DNA of 64,000 nt from Rothia sp. (in: high G+C Gram-positive bacteria). GTDB taxonomy: Bacteria; Actinomycetota; Actinomycetes; Actinomycetales; Micrococcaceae. The position numbers and the translations under genes are program-made. The stretch is from positions 35,859 to 99,858 of the forward strand of contig JAUNHE010000009.1 in NCBI GenBank assembly GCA_030524105.1. Reading direction: 5' to 3'. This document shows positions 17,698 to 27,674 of this stretch, one piece after another. The first letter of the stretch is position 1. Every line of letters begins with the position of its first letter. The notes beneath the pieces were generated by a model. It was given only the letters and a program-made list of their open reading frames with translations, searched no databases and was not told the DNA's origin.

Positions 17698-19071
17698 TTA
17701 CTCCTGACTAGCTTCTTGTAGTTGACGTATTTCACCCACCAGGGTGATAGAGCCGGTCACCAAGACCATACCATTTTCTGTCTCGCTCATAGCTCTTGTA
17801 GCTGCCCTCAGCGCCTGTGCAGACTCTTGGTAGGTCTGGATTTGTTCGGGGTCAAAGCCGGCTGCCAGAGCGTAGTCTAGTAGGTTATGGACAGCGATAG
17901 CTCGGCTAGAGCCGGACTGGGTGAGGTAGAGCTTAACCGGGTAGTCACCGGGGTCTTGGTAGTGTCGGCGCAGGACCTCAAAAATACCCAGGGCATCCTT
18001 TTCTGCTAGGATTCCAACCACCAGAGCCAGCTGGGATGGGCTGAAGGCTTCTTTAAAGGCTGTAGCGGCGCCAGCTATTCCGTGGGGATTATGGGCTGCG
18101 TCAACAATAAGTGTTGGCTGGCTGGATAGCAGTTCTAGGCGGCCGGGAGAGCGAAGGTTTTCCCAGCCGGCTTGGATAAGCTCGGTTTTAAGCTCCTGCT
18201 TACCTGAGCCCAGGAAGGCTTCGATAGCTGCGAGGGCAAGGGCTGCGTTTTCTGCTTGATGGCTACCGAACAGGGGCAGGGCCAGATCGCTGTAGCGTCC
18301 TGCTAGTCCTTGGATAGTCAGCACCTGGCCTCCGACTGCCAGCTGACGCTGCTGTACCCCAAAGTCTAGGCCGGCAAAGCGGTAGGGCACCTGCTGCTCT
18401 TGGGCTCCTGCAATAAGAACCTGGGCAGCCTGCTCTTCTTGAGCCGCTGAGACCAAGAACCCGCCCGGTTTGATAATGCCCCGTTTTTCACGGGCAATTT
18501 CTGCTACCGTATGGCCCAGCTTGTCAGTGTGATCCAAGCTGATGGGGGTAATGACGCTAACGCTACCTTGGGCAATGTTGGTGGCATCCCAGCTACCGCC
18601 AATTCCTACTTCTAAGACCACCACATCTACCGGTTGATCGGCGAAGATAGCAAAAGCTAGAAGAGTCAGTGCCTCAAAATAGGTGATAGCGGGTTTATCC
18701 TCTGCTAAAAGCTGCTGGTCAACCAGGTCTAGCACGGGCAGGATCTGCTGCCAATAAGAGACAAAGGCTTCGGCACTTACTGGCTGAGCGTCCAAGCATA
18801 TTCTTTCGGTAACCTGCTGTAGATGTGGGCTGGTGAACCGGCCCACTCGCAGATTGTAGGCCAGCAGAACAGCTTCGATCATTCGCGCTGTTGTTGTTTT
18901 ACCGTTGCTGCCGGTGATGTGAATAACCGGGGCAGCGTCTTGGGGGTTGCCCAGAAGATCAGCAGCGCGTTGGACGGCCTCTAACCTTGGTTGCATCCGG
19001 TGCTCGGGGGCTCGACTCAGCAGATCAGCATAGACCTGATCAAGACTTTTAGCAGAGGAATCAGGGGTCAT
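17698..19071 (-). CDS. folC: Bifunctional folylpolyglutamate / dihydrofolate synthase
   Basis: Adds glutamate to dihydropteroate and then to reduced folates, retaining them in the cell. Mur-ligase fold: P-loop GSNGKTT at 54-60 preceded by HIT, SPHL after the first helix, and a C-terminal ligase domain with the substrate loop LIVDAAHNPHG at ~325-335. The 457-residue length is normal. It begins 13 bases after ileS and runs directly into the DUF4233 gene. Confidence 0.95.
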   Translation of the reverse strand: MTPDSSAKSLDQVYADLLSRAPEHRMQPRLEAVQRAADLLGNPQDAAPVIHITGSNGKTTTARMIEAVLLAYNLRVGRFTSPHLQQVTERICLDAQPVSAEAFVSYWQQILPVLDLVDQQLLAEDKPAITYFEALTLLAFAIFADQPVDVVVLEVGIGGSWDATNIAQGSVSVITPISLDHTDKLGHTVAEIAREKRGIIKPGGFLVSAAQEEQAAQVLIAGAQEQQVPYRFAGLDFGVQQRQLAVGGQVLTIQGLAGRYSDLALPLFGSHQAENAALALAAIEAFLGSGKQELKTELIQAGWENLRSPGRLELLSSQPTLIVDAAHNPHGIAGAATAFKEAFSPSQLALVVGILAEKDALGIFEVLRRHYQDPGDYPVKLYLTQSGSSRAIAVHNLLDYALAAGFDPEQIQTYQESAQALRAATRAMSETENGMVLVTGSITLVGEIRQLQEASQE

Positions 19072-19084
19072 CGTTCTTTTACTC

Positions 19085-22000
19085 TCATACTTTCTGAATG
19101 CTGACTTCTTGCTGGTCAGCCACCCGGTAGCTGATGCTCTCTGCCAGAGTTTCAGTAGCTACAAGCTCCCGGTAGTCCCGGAGGGCAGCAAGGACCTGGC
19201 TCGGTGCCGCAAGTTCTAGCTCAATACGATCAGAGACCTGCAAACCTGCTTCCTTACGGGCGTTTTGAACAGACCGGATCGTGTCTCTGGCCAGTCCTTC
19301 AGCCTTAAGCTGGTCAGTCAGCTCAGTGTCAAGAACCAAAAAGCCCCCACCTGCCAAGACAGATACTGCCTTGCTGCCCTGGTCCTGGCCAGAGTTGACA
19401 ACTGTCTCCAGCTCATACTCACCCTCCAGTAGTTCAAGGCTCTCCCCTAGGTCAGCTAAATCCAGCAGGGGCTTTCCAGCAGCACTAAGCTGCCAGCTAC
19501 CGGTCTTGGCTGCTTTAATAGCTCGCTGCACCTTCTGGCCCAGGCGGGGGCCAGCGACACGAGCATTAATTTTAAGCTGCTGCGAAATACCGTAATCTGC
19601 TGGGTCTACCTGAGAAGAATCCAGCAGCTGCACCGTTTTAAGATTAAGCTCCTGGGCAATAATCTGCTCATAAAAACCAGAAAGTTTATGGCCTTCTCTG
19701 GAGGCAACAATCATTTTCTGCAAGGGCTGGCGCACCCGCAGCTTGTGTTCCTTACGCAGGGCCGAACCTGCAGAGCAAATAGCACGGGTCCTATCCATTA
19801 ATTCCAGTAGCTCTGTTTCATCGGCAAAAGCTGCCTCTTGGGGCCAGTCACTCAGGTGCACAGAACGCTGGCCGGTCAGGCCCCGGTAGATTTCTTCTGC
19901 CAGAAAAGGAATCAGCGGAGCGGCAAGCGATACGGTGGTCACCAGGGCAGTATAGAGCACATCAAAGGCAAGGGGATCCTCATCAAAAAACCGCTGCCTG
20001 GAACGACGAACATACCAGTTTGTCAAAGAATCCATATAGTGGCGAAGGTGCTCACAGGCTGCCCAGATGTCGTAAGAATCCATAGCCTGGCTAAGATCTC
20101 TCACCAGCTGCCCGGTTTTACCTAGGATAAAACGGTCCATGGGCTGGCTAGACTCATAGCGCAGCTGCGCCTGATAGCCGGCGCCCCGGTTAGCGGCGTT
20201 AGTGTAGAGGGTAAAGAAATGGTAGGCATTCCACAGCGGCAGCATCAGTTGGCGGACGCCTTCACGAATACCCTGCTCAGTGACAATCAGATTACCGCCA
20301 CGCAGGATGGGTGAAGACATTAAAAACCAGCGCATAGCGTCGGAGCCGTCCCGGTTCAAAACTTCAGAAACGTCCGGATAGTTCTGTAGGGATTTAGACA
20401 TCTTCTGCCCATCGGATCCTAAGACAATACCGTGGGAGATCACGTTCGTAAAGGCAGGACGATCAAACAGCGCTGTAGCAAGAATATGCAGGGTATAAAA
20501 CCAGCCACGGGTTTGACCAATATATTCAACAATAAAATCTGCCGGATTGTGCTGCTCAAACCAGTCCTTATTTTCAAAAGGATAGTGCACCTGGGCAAAA
20601 GGCATCGAGCCGGAGTCAAACCAAACGTCCAAGACGTCCTCAACCCGGCGCATCTTAGAACGCCCACTAGGATCGTCAGGATTAGGCCTAGTCAACTGAT
20701 CAATATAGGGACGGTGCAGGTCTGGTTCTCCCGCCTCGTTTAAAGGCAACTGGCCAAAATCAGCTTCCAGTTCTGCCAGAGACCCGTAAACATCCGTCCG
20801 GGGGTAGTGGGGGTCATCCGAGACCCAGACCGGTATGGGAGAACCCCAGAACCGATTGCGAGAAATAGACCAGTCACGAGCGTTATCCAGCCATTTACCA
20901 AACTGGCCATCTTTAACGTTGGCCGGGACCCAGTTAATATCGGCATTAAGCTGGCTCATTCGTTCTTTGATCTCGGTAACTTTTACATACCAGGATGTGA
21001 CGGCCCGGTAGATGAGCGGTGTCCGGCAGCGCCAGCAGTGCGGATAAGAGTGCTGATAGGATTTTTCCCTTATCAGCACTCCCCTGTCTTTGAGAACATT
21101 AATAATGATGCGGTTGGCCTCAAAAACCTGAAGACCAGCAATAGCAGCTAACTCAGCCCCCGAGCTAGTTGAGCTATCGGCAAAGAGGTCAAGAAAGCGG
21201 GCTCCTTCATCCACGGAAAGAATAACGGGTATTCCGTACTGCTCACACACCTTCTGGTCTTCTTCACCATAGGCAGGGGCCTGGTGTACCAACCCGGTAC
21301 CGTCACTAGTCGTCACGTAATCGGCCAGGACAAACTGCCAGCAGTTTTGGGTGGCAAATTTCTCTGTATCCGTAAAATAATCCCAGAGCGGCTGATAACG
21401 GATACCTTCCAGCTGAGAGCCCAGATAGCGGCCTAAGACAGCCTGCTGGCCCTGTTCAAGGTGCTCATAACCAAGATCCTGATAGTAGCTGGGCAACAGA
21501 TCCTCTGCCAGCAAAAATTTTTGACCGCTATAGCGACCGACCCCAGCCAGGACAACATAGCTGATGTGCGGGCCCAAGGCCAGGGCCTGGTTAGTCGGCA
21601 ACGTCCAGGGGGTGGTAGTCCAAGCCAGGGCCTGAACCCCAGCAAGCTCCGCGGCAATAGCCGGATCTTTAGCCCCAGCCTGCTGGGAGCTAATTTTAAA
21701 GGCGACCGTCACCGAGGGATCCTGCCGATCCTGGTAGACCTCATCGTCCATCCGCAATTCGTGGTTAGATAAGGGAGTTTCGTCTTTCCAGCAGTAGGGC
21801 AAGACCCTAAACCCCTGATAGGTTAAACCCTTCTCATGCAAAGTTTTGAAGGCCCAAATAACCGACTCCATGTACTGAAGGTTCAGGGTTTTGTAGTCAT
21901 TGGCAAAATCAACCCAGCGCCCCTGCCGGCGCACATAGGCCTCCCATTCCTTGGTGTATTTAAGCACCGATCGACGGGCCTCCTGGTTAAAGCGGCCTAT

Positions 22001-22384
22001 ACCCATGTCAAGGATTTCTTTTTTATCCTTCATGCCCAGTTGCTTCATGGCCGCAAGCTCTGCCGGTAGCCCGTGGGTATCCCAGCCAAATCGGCGCTCT
22101 ACCCGCCGGCCCCGTTGAGTCTGGTAGCGGGCAACCAGGTCTTTGACGTAGCCGGTCAGCAGATGCCCGTAATGGGGTAGTCCGTTAGCAAAGGGGGGCC
22201 CGTCATAAAAAACAAATTCGTTGGCACCTTCAGCGCCGGCCTCTCTGGCTGCAACAGAAGCAGCAAAAGTATTGTCTTTGTCCCAGTAGGCCAGCACAGC
22301 CTCTTCAATGGCAGGGAAGGAAGGTGAAGCAGCAAGACCTGCATCGTGGCCACTAGTAGCCCGGGGATAAATAGGTTTATTCAT
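19085..22384 (-). CDS. ileS: Isoleucyl-tRNA synthetase
   Basis: Class I synthetase charging tRNA-Ile, with editing of Val. Of 1099 residues, the HIGH-type motif appears as LPHYGHLL (~70), the editing domain has [24 protein letters not shown] lies before the second core half, and the KMSKS loop is [11 protein letters not shown]. The long form and the C-terminal region without an obvious Zn-finger fit the IleRS2 (eukaryote-like) type rather than the short E. coli type; IleRS2 enzymes are often less sensitive to mupirocin, but this is inference. Translation is probably governed by the T-box leader immediately upstream. Confidence 0.95.
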   Translation of the reverse strand: MNKPIYPRATSGHDAGLAASPSFPAIEEAVLAYWDKDNTFAASVAAREAGAEGANEFVFYDGPPFANGLPHYGHLLTGYVKDLVARYQTQRGRRVERRFGWDTHGLPAELAAMKQLGMKDKKEILDMGIGRFNQEARRSVLKYTKEWEAYVRRQGRWVDFANDYKTLNLQYMESVIWAFKTLHEKGLTYQGFRVLPYCWKDETPLSNHELRMDDEVYQDRQDPSVTVAFKISSQQAGAKDPAIAAELAGVQALAWTTTPWTLPTNQALALGPHISYVVLAGVGRYSGQKFLLAEDLLPSYYQDLGYEHLEQGQQAVLGRYLGSQLEGIRYQPLWDYFTDTEKFATQNCWQFVLADYVTTSDGTGLVHQAPAYGEEDQKVCEQYGIPVILSVDEGARFLDLFADSSTSSGAELAAIAGLQVFEANRIIINVLKDRGVLIREKSYQHSYPHCWRCRTPLIYRAVTSWYVKVTEIKERMSQLNADINWVPANVKDGQFGKWLDNARDWSISRNRFWGSPIPVWVSDDPHYPRTDVYGSLAELEADFGQLPLNEAGEPDLHRPYIDQLTRPNPDDPSGRSKMRRVEDVLDVWFDSGSMPFAQVHYPFENKDWFEQHNPADFIVEYIGQTRGWFYTLHILATALFDRPAFTNVISHGIVLGSDGQKMSKSLQNYPDVSEVLNRDGSDAMRWFLMSSPILRGGNLIVTEQGIREGVRQLMLPLWNAYHFFTLYTNAANRGAGYQAQLRYESSQPMDRFILGKTGQLVRDLSQAMDSYDIWAACEHLRHYMDSLTNWYVRRSRQRFFDEDPLAFDVLYTALVTTVSLAAPLIPFLAEEIYRGLTGQRSVHLSDWPQEAAFADETELLELMDRTRAICSAGSALRKEHKLRVRQPLQKMIVASREGHKLSGFYEQIIAQELNLKTVQLLDSSQVDPADYGISQQLKINARVAGPRLGQKVQRAIKAAKTGSWQLSAAGKPLLDLADLGESLELLEGEYELETVVNSGQDQGSKAVSVLAGGGFLVLDTELTDQLKAEGLARDTIRSVQNARKEAGLQVSDRIELELAAPSQVLAALRDYRELVATETLAESISYRVADQQEVSIQKV

Positions 22385-22390
22385 GGCGAA

Positions 22391-22720
22391 GCGCCCTTAT
22401 CAATCACGTATTCAATATTGAGGACTCGCAAGGACGCCTCAAGGGCGCGGTACCACCTTGCTTACCAATAACCAAAGCCGCACCGCTGCCCTGGAGTTAA
22501 AATGCCCCAGGGTGGCGGTGCAGATAAGCGCTATCAGTCGCTTCTTTGACTGCTGTCTCGGGCTTACCCGTTCGGTTCTACTCAGGCTGTATCTATTCCG
22601 CGCAGCCCCTCGTCGCAACGAATACTTGGGACCTTGCAGGTACGGCCTTTTCTTCCGAATTGCTCGCCGGTGATAGCCGGGTCTATGCAACTTTTTATAG
22701 TGTAAGCAGTTTGTTCTGCT
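22391..22720 (-). promoter_or_regulatory. T-box riboswitch, ultrashort stem I, controlling ileS translation
   Basis: On the minus strand CCGG (22680-22677) and CCGG (22670-22667) close a tiny stem whose loop holds the Ile codon AUC (22674-22672): the ultrashort stem I layout known from actinobacterial ileS leaders. About 210 bases further on is the T-box bulge AAGGTGGTACCGCG (within 22459-22446), with U opposite the tRNA discriminator A. The following GCGCCCTT (22448-22441) is an exact eight-base complement of AAGGGCGC (22398-22391), which is the ribosome site of ileS. There is no T-run, so translational rather than transcriptional control is expected: uncharged tRNA-Ile would free the ribosome site. 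Confidence 0.92.
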
Positions 22721-22903
22721 CTGTCTAACGAGACGAGCTATCAAACATATATTCTAATTTCGAATTTAGGGCAGCCCGGGACCGGCTTAACCCAAGATCT
22801 TGTGCCAGCAGAGTCTGAATAACCCAAAATAAGCTACTGGAATTCGAAACTAAAGCGAGCAGATTCACTCAAAATATCCCCTGATCTTTTTTGGTTATTT
22901 CTA

Positions 22904-23356
22904 TCAAACATATTTCTGACCGGCCTGTTTAGACAAGTAACGCAACAGTTGTTGAGCTCGTTGAGGACGACCAAAAGCAGTCACAGCAATCAAAAGATCG
23001 TCGGCTATTTTTTCATGGGCCAGCAACCATACATCGGAGTCGGCAGCATTACCTCCCTGCAAACACCAAATCTGACGCTGCTGGCACAACCGGGCCACTT
23101 GTTGGTTAACTGCCGCCTGGCTGGTATGGGCCAGCACCAGCCAGCAACCAATCACATCCCCTGGTTCAAACTCCCGCTGCCGCCAGAGCAACTTACCCTG
23201 CCCAGCCCAACTGGCAAGCTCTGCACTCACCTCAGGAGCTACCAGCTGCACACAAGCCCCAGCGGCAAGCAAAGAAGCAACCCGACGTTGAGCCACCTGC
23301 CCACCCCCAACAACCAGCACAGGCTTACCTTCTAGCCGTAAAGCGCAAGGTAGCAT
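22904..23356 (-). CDS. Precorrin-2 dehydrogenase / sirohydrochlorin ferrochelatase-type protein (Met8/CysG-N)
   Basis: NAD-dependent oxidation of precorrin-2 to sirohydrochlorin for sirohaem, possibly with ferrochelation. The 150-residue protein has the Rossmann start VLVVGGGQVAQRRVASLLAAGA at ~13-34, LVLAHTSQAAVNQQVARLC, and the NAADSDVW segment near ~108. It has only the NAD domain and a short C-terminal helical part; chelation may be left to the CbiX-like protein at 28.1 kb. A strong GGAGGG ribosome site precedes the ATG. It lies downstream of nirD in the same direction, next to the sirohaem-dependent nitrite reductase. Confidence 0.88.
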   Translation of the reverse strand: MLPCALRLEGKPVLVVGGGQVAQRRVASLLAAGACVQLVAPEVSAELASWAGQGKLLWRQREFEPGDVIGCWLVLAHTSQAAVNQQVARLCQQRQIWCLQGGNAADSDVWLLAHEKIADDLLIAVTAFGRPQRAQQLLRYLSKQAGQKYV

Positions 23357-23514
23357 GATCCCTCCTCAGCAGGGCCAAGCCGACAGGACAGCTTCTGAAA
23401 TAGCCCGACCCACATATCTGCCCCTAGACTTTTACTTAAGCCCCATATTCGGCAGACATATTAATAAATTATTATTAATGTTTAATAAACCTTAAGAAAA
23501 TAGTGGGAGACTAA

Positions 23515-23844
23515 CTAGACCTGAATAAAAACTTCTCCCTCGTCCACCCGGGCCGGATAAACACCAAGACTATAATCTGACCCATTGAGTTGCTCACCAG
23601 TGAGCAGGCTGTACTCCTCCTTATAAAGAGGAGAAGCAAGACTGGGAACACCGGCCTTCTCCCCCGTAATTCCGCGGGCGATCACCAGGGCACCGCTACG
23701 CGGATCACGGTGATCTGTAGCAAAGACACGATCGCCACTCAGCCTAAAAATTGCAAACTGCCGGCCCTCCACTAAGGCCACCTCCCCCCAGTTTTCTTCC
23801 AAATCATCAAGTAAACATACCCTGTGCCAGATTAGGTCACTCAC
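23515..23844 (-). CDS. nirD: Nitrite reductase small subunit
   Basis: NirD is the Rieske-fold partner of NirB in NADH-dependent nitrite reduction to ammonium. The 109-residue form contains DRVFATDHRDPRSGALVIARG, then ASPLYKEEYSLLTGEQL, where true Rieske proteins have Cys/His ligands; their absence is normal for short NirD. The start is taken as the GTG at 23844 (VSDLIWHRVCLLDDL), because the longer open frame runs back into nirB on the other strand. It is divergent from nirB with a 147-base gap, whereas nirB and nirD are usually consecutive and co-oriented. Confidence 0.88.
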   Translation of the reverse strand: MSDLIWHRVCLLDDLEENWGEVALVEGRQFAIFRLSGDRVFATDHRDPRSGALVIARGITGEKAGVPSLASPLYKEEYSLLTGEQLNGSDYSLGVYPARVDEGEVFIQV

Positions 23845-23928
23845 ACCCGTACCCCCATACAGTTTTAATACTCCAGACAACGCTTCATCTTGACTTAAAA
23901 CAAAAATCAATTCCAGTGTTATATTAGC

Positions 23929-23946
23929 ATTATTGATACCGATAAT
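23929..23946. promoter_or_regulatory. Candidate operator between nirD and nirB
   Basis: An 18-base imperfect palindrome ATTATTGATACCGATAAT lies in the 147-base gap between the divergent genes; seven of nine half-site positions match. A TATATT at 23920-23925 is nearby. The regulator is unknown; it does not fit my recollection of GlnR boxes. Confidence 0.3.
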
Positions 23947-23991
23947 AGGAGCTTCCCACAAGCTCAGAACTAGCAGTAAAAATGGGGAAAC

Positions 23992-26622
23992 ATGACTGAG
24001 AGCAACACACAGGAACCTCGCAATATTCTCGTCATCGGCGGCGGCCCCGCAGCCTGGCGATTTGTACGAGCTTTCCTCCAGGAAAACAGCCGCGACCAGG
24101 TTAGCGTCCTCAGCGCCGAAAAACACATCCCCTACGACCGAGTCGCCCTCGAACAACTCTTTAAGGAACCTACAAAAGACCTCACCCTAGCCAACCCAGA
24201 AATCTGGCAAGATCCCCGCGTCAATCTTGTCCTGGGCGTCAGCGCACAGAGTATCAACCGCAAAGAACAAACCGTCAAGGCAGACAACCAAGAAACCTAC
24301 CCCTACGATCAGCTTGTCCTAGCCACCGGCTCCCGAGCCGTTAAAATCCCCATCCCCGGCTCAGAGGCAGCACACGTCTTTAGAACCATCGAAGACGTAC
24401 AAACCATGGTCTCCGAAGTAGCCCGCCTCAAAAAACAACTGGGCAGAGCCCCCCAAGCCATTGTGGTAGGCGGAGGCCTGCTCGGACTCGAAGCAGCTGA
24501 AGGCCTACGAGACCTAGGCGCAGAAGCAACCATTCTTGACGTAGCCCCCTGGCTCCTCTCCATCGAAGTAGACCAAGGCGGCGGGCACCTTGTCAACAGC
24601 CTTATCCGCCAGGCAGGAATCAAGGTAGAAACAGGAGCCTTTATCTCCTCCATCAACCTCAACACCGCAGGAGAAGTCAACTCCGTATCGGTAGCAGACG
24701 GTATGGGAGACGAAGCAGCCCTGCACAACCTCCAGGCAGATTTAGTCTGCATGGCAGCAGGTATCCGCCCCAACGACGACCTAGCCCGCAAGGCAGGCCT
24801 TGCCCTAGGCGAGCGCGGCGGTGTTGTTGTTAATGCCCGCTGCCAGAGCCAGGACGAACGTATCTGGGCCATCGGCGAAGTAGCCTGCGTGCTAGGACGA
24901 ACCTGGGGTCTGGTAGCCCCGGCCAACCAGATGGCAGAAGCCGTAGCTAAAAACCTTAATGGAGCGGCAGTAGAAGTTCAGGAATTTGATATTGCCACCA
25001 AACTTAAGTTCTCCGGTCTAGAAGTGGGCGGCTTTGGTGACCGCAGAGCAAGCAGTGATCAGGCCCTGGAAGTTATCTACCTGGACCCAACCCAAAATAT
25101 CTACCAAAAGATTGTTACCTCCCCGGACGCCAAGACCCTGCTGGGCGGAGTCTTTGTAGGAGACGCTTCCCCCTTTGACGCCCTTAAACCCCTGCTGGGG
25201 CGGGAACTTCCAGCAGAACCGGCAGCCTACCTCTCTGCAGCTGGCGGTGAGGGCGCTCCCGATACAGAGCTACCCGACGAGGCTATTCTCTGTTCCTGCA
25301 ACAACATCAGCTTTGGCAGTGTCCGCTCTGCCATTAGCCAGGGAAATCAGGATCTGCCCTCGCTGAAGAAAACAACCACTGCCGGCACCCAGTGCGGCTC
25401 CTGCCTGCCCCTCCTTCAAAAAACCCTGGAACAGGAGATGAAGAAGCTAGGCCTGAGCGTGAGCAAGGCCCTGTGTGAGCACTTTGAGTTTTCCCGGGCA
25501 GAACTCTTTGCCGCTGTTAAGGCGAGCGACTACGATGATTTTCCCTCTATCCTGGCCCGGTTCGGCCAGGGCCAGGACGGTTGCGCTATCTGCAAACCCA
25601 CCGTAGCCTCCATCCTCGCTTCCACCAAAAAATCCTATGTTCTTGATAATGGTCGCGGCAGTCTGCAAGATACTAATGACCGCAACCTAGCCAATATGCA
25701 AAAGGACGGCACCTACGGAGTGGTTCCACGCATCCCAGGCGGTGAGATCACGCCAGAGAAACTAGCCGTTATAGCCCAAGTAGCTGGTGATTACGGCCTC
25801 TACACCAAGATCAACGGGGCCCAGCGTATTGGACTGTACGGGGCCCGCCTGGAACAACTCCCCCAGATCTGGGCTCGGCTTGTTGAAGCGGGTTTTGAGT
25901 CTGGCCAGGCTTACGGAAAGTCTTTACGCAATGTTAAATCCTGTATTGGTTCGTCCTGGTGCCGTTTTGGGGTGCAGGATTCGACCACGCTGGCTATTGA
26001 TCTGGAACACCGGTATCGGGGTCTGCGCTCGCCGCATAAGTTTAAAATGGGGGTTTCCGGTTGTAACCGTGAATGTGCTGAGGCTCAAAATAAGGATGTT
26101 GGTGTTATTGCTACGAGCAAGGGCTGGAACCTTTATGTTGCCGGCAATGGGGGTGCCACCCCAGCCCACGGTAGGCTGCTGGCTCAAGACCTGGATCAGC
26201 AGACTTTGTTCACCTATATTGACCGTTATTTGATGTATTACATTAGGACGGCCGATAAGCTTCAGCGTACCGCCCGCTGGGCTGAAGATCTCGATGAACA
26301 GTATGGTGATGCTATAGAGCATCTGCGGCAGGTTGTGATTGAGGATAAGCTCGGTATTTGCCGGGACTTAGAGGCAGACATGCAGTACCATGTCGATTCC
26401 TACGAGGATGAATGGGCTGCCACGCTTAAAGATCCTCAGCGGCTCAGGCGCTTTCGGGCTTTTGTTAATGATCCTACTGGTCAGGATAGCCATTCCCGTA
26501 TGTATGTCTTAGAACGGGAGCAGATTAGGCCGGCCACAGCTCAAGAAATTGCCGAACATGAAGCGGGTCAGGGAAAGGTGCTTGTTAGCGGAGCCAAGAT
26601 CCCCCTTGGCCAGCCCAACTAA
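23992..26622 (+). CDS. nirB: NADH-dependent nitrite reductase large subunit
   Basis: Sirohaem enzyme reducing nitrite to ammonium. Domains in order over 876 residues: FAD site GGGPAA (16-20 region), NAD site VVGGGLLGLEAAE (~157-169), BFD-type [2Fe-2S] with Cys434, Cys436, Cys468 and Cys471 (CSC...CGSC), then sirohaem/[4Fe-4S] module with Cys651, Cys657 (CIGSSWC), Cys691 and Cys695 (GCNREC). All ligands are present. GGGGAAAC precedes the ATG. cobA follows after 16 bases, coupling the enzyme to its cofactor supply. Codon endings shift from C/A to T/G near 25,880 (see findings). Confidence 0.95.
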   Translation: MTESNTQEPRNILVIGGGPAAWRFVRAFLQENSRDQVSVLSAEKHIPYDRVALEQLFKEPTKDLTLANPEIWQDPRVNLVLGVSAQSINRKEQTVKADNQETYPYDQLVLATGSRAVKIPIPGSEAAHVFRTIEDVQTMVSEVARLKKQLGRAPQAIVVGGGLLGLEAAEGLRDLGAEATILDVAPWLLSIEVDQGGGHLVNSLIRQAGIKVETGAFISSINLNTAGEVNSVSVADGMGDEAALHNLQADLVCMAAGIRPNDDLARKAGLALGERGGVVVNARCQSQDERIWAIGEVACVLGRTWGLVAPANQMAEAVAKNLNGAAVEVQEFDIATKLKFSGLEVGGFGDRRASSDQALEVIYLDPTQNIYQKIVTSPDAKTLLGGVFVGDASPFDALKPLLGRELPAEPAAYLSAAGGEGAPDTELPDEAILCSCNNISFGSVRSAISQGNQDLPSLKKTTTAGTQCGSCLPLLQKTLEQEMKKLGLSVSKALCEHFEFSRAELFAAVKASDYDDFPSILARFGQGQDGCAICKPTVASILASTKKSYVLDNGRGSLQDTNDRNLANMQKDGTYGVVPRIPGGEITPEKLAVIAQVAGDYGLYTKINGAQRIGLYGARLEQLPQIWARLVEAGFESGQAYGKSLRNVKSCIGSSWCRFGVQDSTTLAIDLEHRYRGLRSPHKFKMGVSGCNRECAEAQNKDVGVIATSKGWNLYVAGNGGATPAHGRLLAQDLDQQTLFTYIDRYLMYYIRTADKLQRTARWAEDLDEQYGDAIEHLRQVVIEDKLGICRDLEADMQYHVDSYEDEWAATLKDPQRLRRFRAFVNDPTGQDSHSRMYVLEREQIRPATAQEIAEHEAGQGKVLVSGAKIPLGQPN

Positions 26623-26638
26623 GGATAGTGGTAGGCAG

Positions 26639-27664
26639 ATGTTCGCTGAAATTGAACTTGATCAGAGCCATGTAATGCTCTGTGGGGCTCCTGAACGGAC
26701 CCAGCGGGTTGCTCTTAAATACGGGGCTGCAGCCCAGCTATCCCGCTGTGCAAAAGTGTCCTCGCTGGCTGTGGCGGACCCTTTTGCCTTAGCTGTTATC
26801 TGCTGCTCGGATGAGCAGGAGCAAGTTCAGTGGCGTCAGGCTCTTCAGCCTCACGGTGCGGCGATCATTATCGATCCAGAGCCAGAGCCTAGCCAGCCTG
26901 GGAAAGTTTATCTGGTAGGTGCCGGCCCTGGGGCTAGTGATCTTGTAACCAGGGGGGCTCTTAAGGCCTTAGCCCAGGCTGATCTGGTGCTACTTGACCA
27001 TTTAGCTCCGCAGCAGCAAGTGCAGCAGTGGGCTCCACACGCCCAGCTTATCGACGTGGGTAAAATACCGGGTAAGCATCGGGTCCCTCAAGAAGAGATC
27101 GATCGTTTGATGGTAGAGCATGCCCTAGCCGGAGAAGTCGTTGTTCGTTTTAAAGGTGGGGACCCTTACGTTTTTGGGCGGGGTGCCGAAGAGGAATATG
27201 TTTGCCAGCAGGCCGGTGTGCCGGTAGAAGTGATCCCCGGAGTCAGTGCCGCCATTGCGGTACCGGCTGCAGCCGGAGTCCCGCTCTCCTTACGAGGTCT
27301 TAGCCGGGTATTTGCTGTAGCTTCTGGGCACCAGCCGCTATCGGCTAGCCAGCTAGACTACCTGGCGGCCCTGCTAGCTGACGGTGGAACTCTCAGCCTG
27401 CTCATGGGAGTTAAAACCCTGGCTCAGACCGCCACCGGTTTAGCTCAACGCCAGGTGGACCCAGACCTGCCGGTGCTAGCTATTGAAAACGGTTACCGCC
27501 CCCACCAGTGCATCACCTTTTCAACCCTAGCCCAGATGATCCACGATTTTCAGTCGGTTAAGCCCCCGGCCGTGCTAGTTCTGGGACAGGTGGTGGGCAG
27601 CGCTGGGCCAGACCGGGATGCAGTCATGGCCGCAGCCTTTGAAACCCATAACAATCAGCCCTGA
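26639..27664 (+). CDS. cobA: Uroporphyrinogen-III C-methyltransferase with degenerate N-terminal domain
   Basis: SAM-dependent double methylation of uroporphyrinogen III to precorrin-2, the branch point to sirohaem. The methyltransferase domain spans ~88-325: VYLVGAGPGASDLVTRGAL at ~90, the signature RFKGGDPYVFGRGAEE and LMGVKTLAQTA. The first ~85 residues (HVMLCGAPERTQRVALKYGA ... LAVICCSDEQEQVQ) look like a shrunken NAD-binding domain of CysG type without the GGG motif. I chose the ATG at 26639, just after nirB stops, instead of one inside nirB. Gap to nirB is 16 bases. Confidence 0.92.
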   Translation: MFAEIELDQSHVMLCGAPERTQRVALKYGAAAQLSRCAKVSSLAVADPFALAVICCSDEQEQVQWRQALQPHGAAIIIDPEPEPSQPGKVYLVGAGPGASDLVTRGALKALAQADLVLLDHLAPQQQVQQWAPHAQLIDVGKIPGKHRVPQEEIDRLMVEHALAGEVVVRFKGGDPYVFGRGAEEEYVCQQAGVPVEVIPGVSAAIAVPAAAGVPLSLRGLSRVFAVASGHQPLSASQLDYLAALLADGGTLSLLMGVKTLAQTATGLAQRQVDPDLPVLAIENGYRPHQCITFSTLAQMIHDFQSVKPPAVLVLGQVVGSAGPDRDAVMAAAFETHNNQP

Positions 27665-27674
27665 TGCGATCAGT

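Noticed and set aside
22439..22744. Open frames of 60-101 codons upstream of ileS
   Set aside because: They fall in the T-box leader; conserved RNA motifs account for the region and there is no protein-like composition.
23845..24156. N-terminal extension of the nirD frame into nirB
   Set aside because: It would be antisense to the start of nirB and unlike any NirD; the GTG at 23844 gives the family length.
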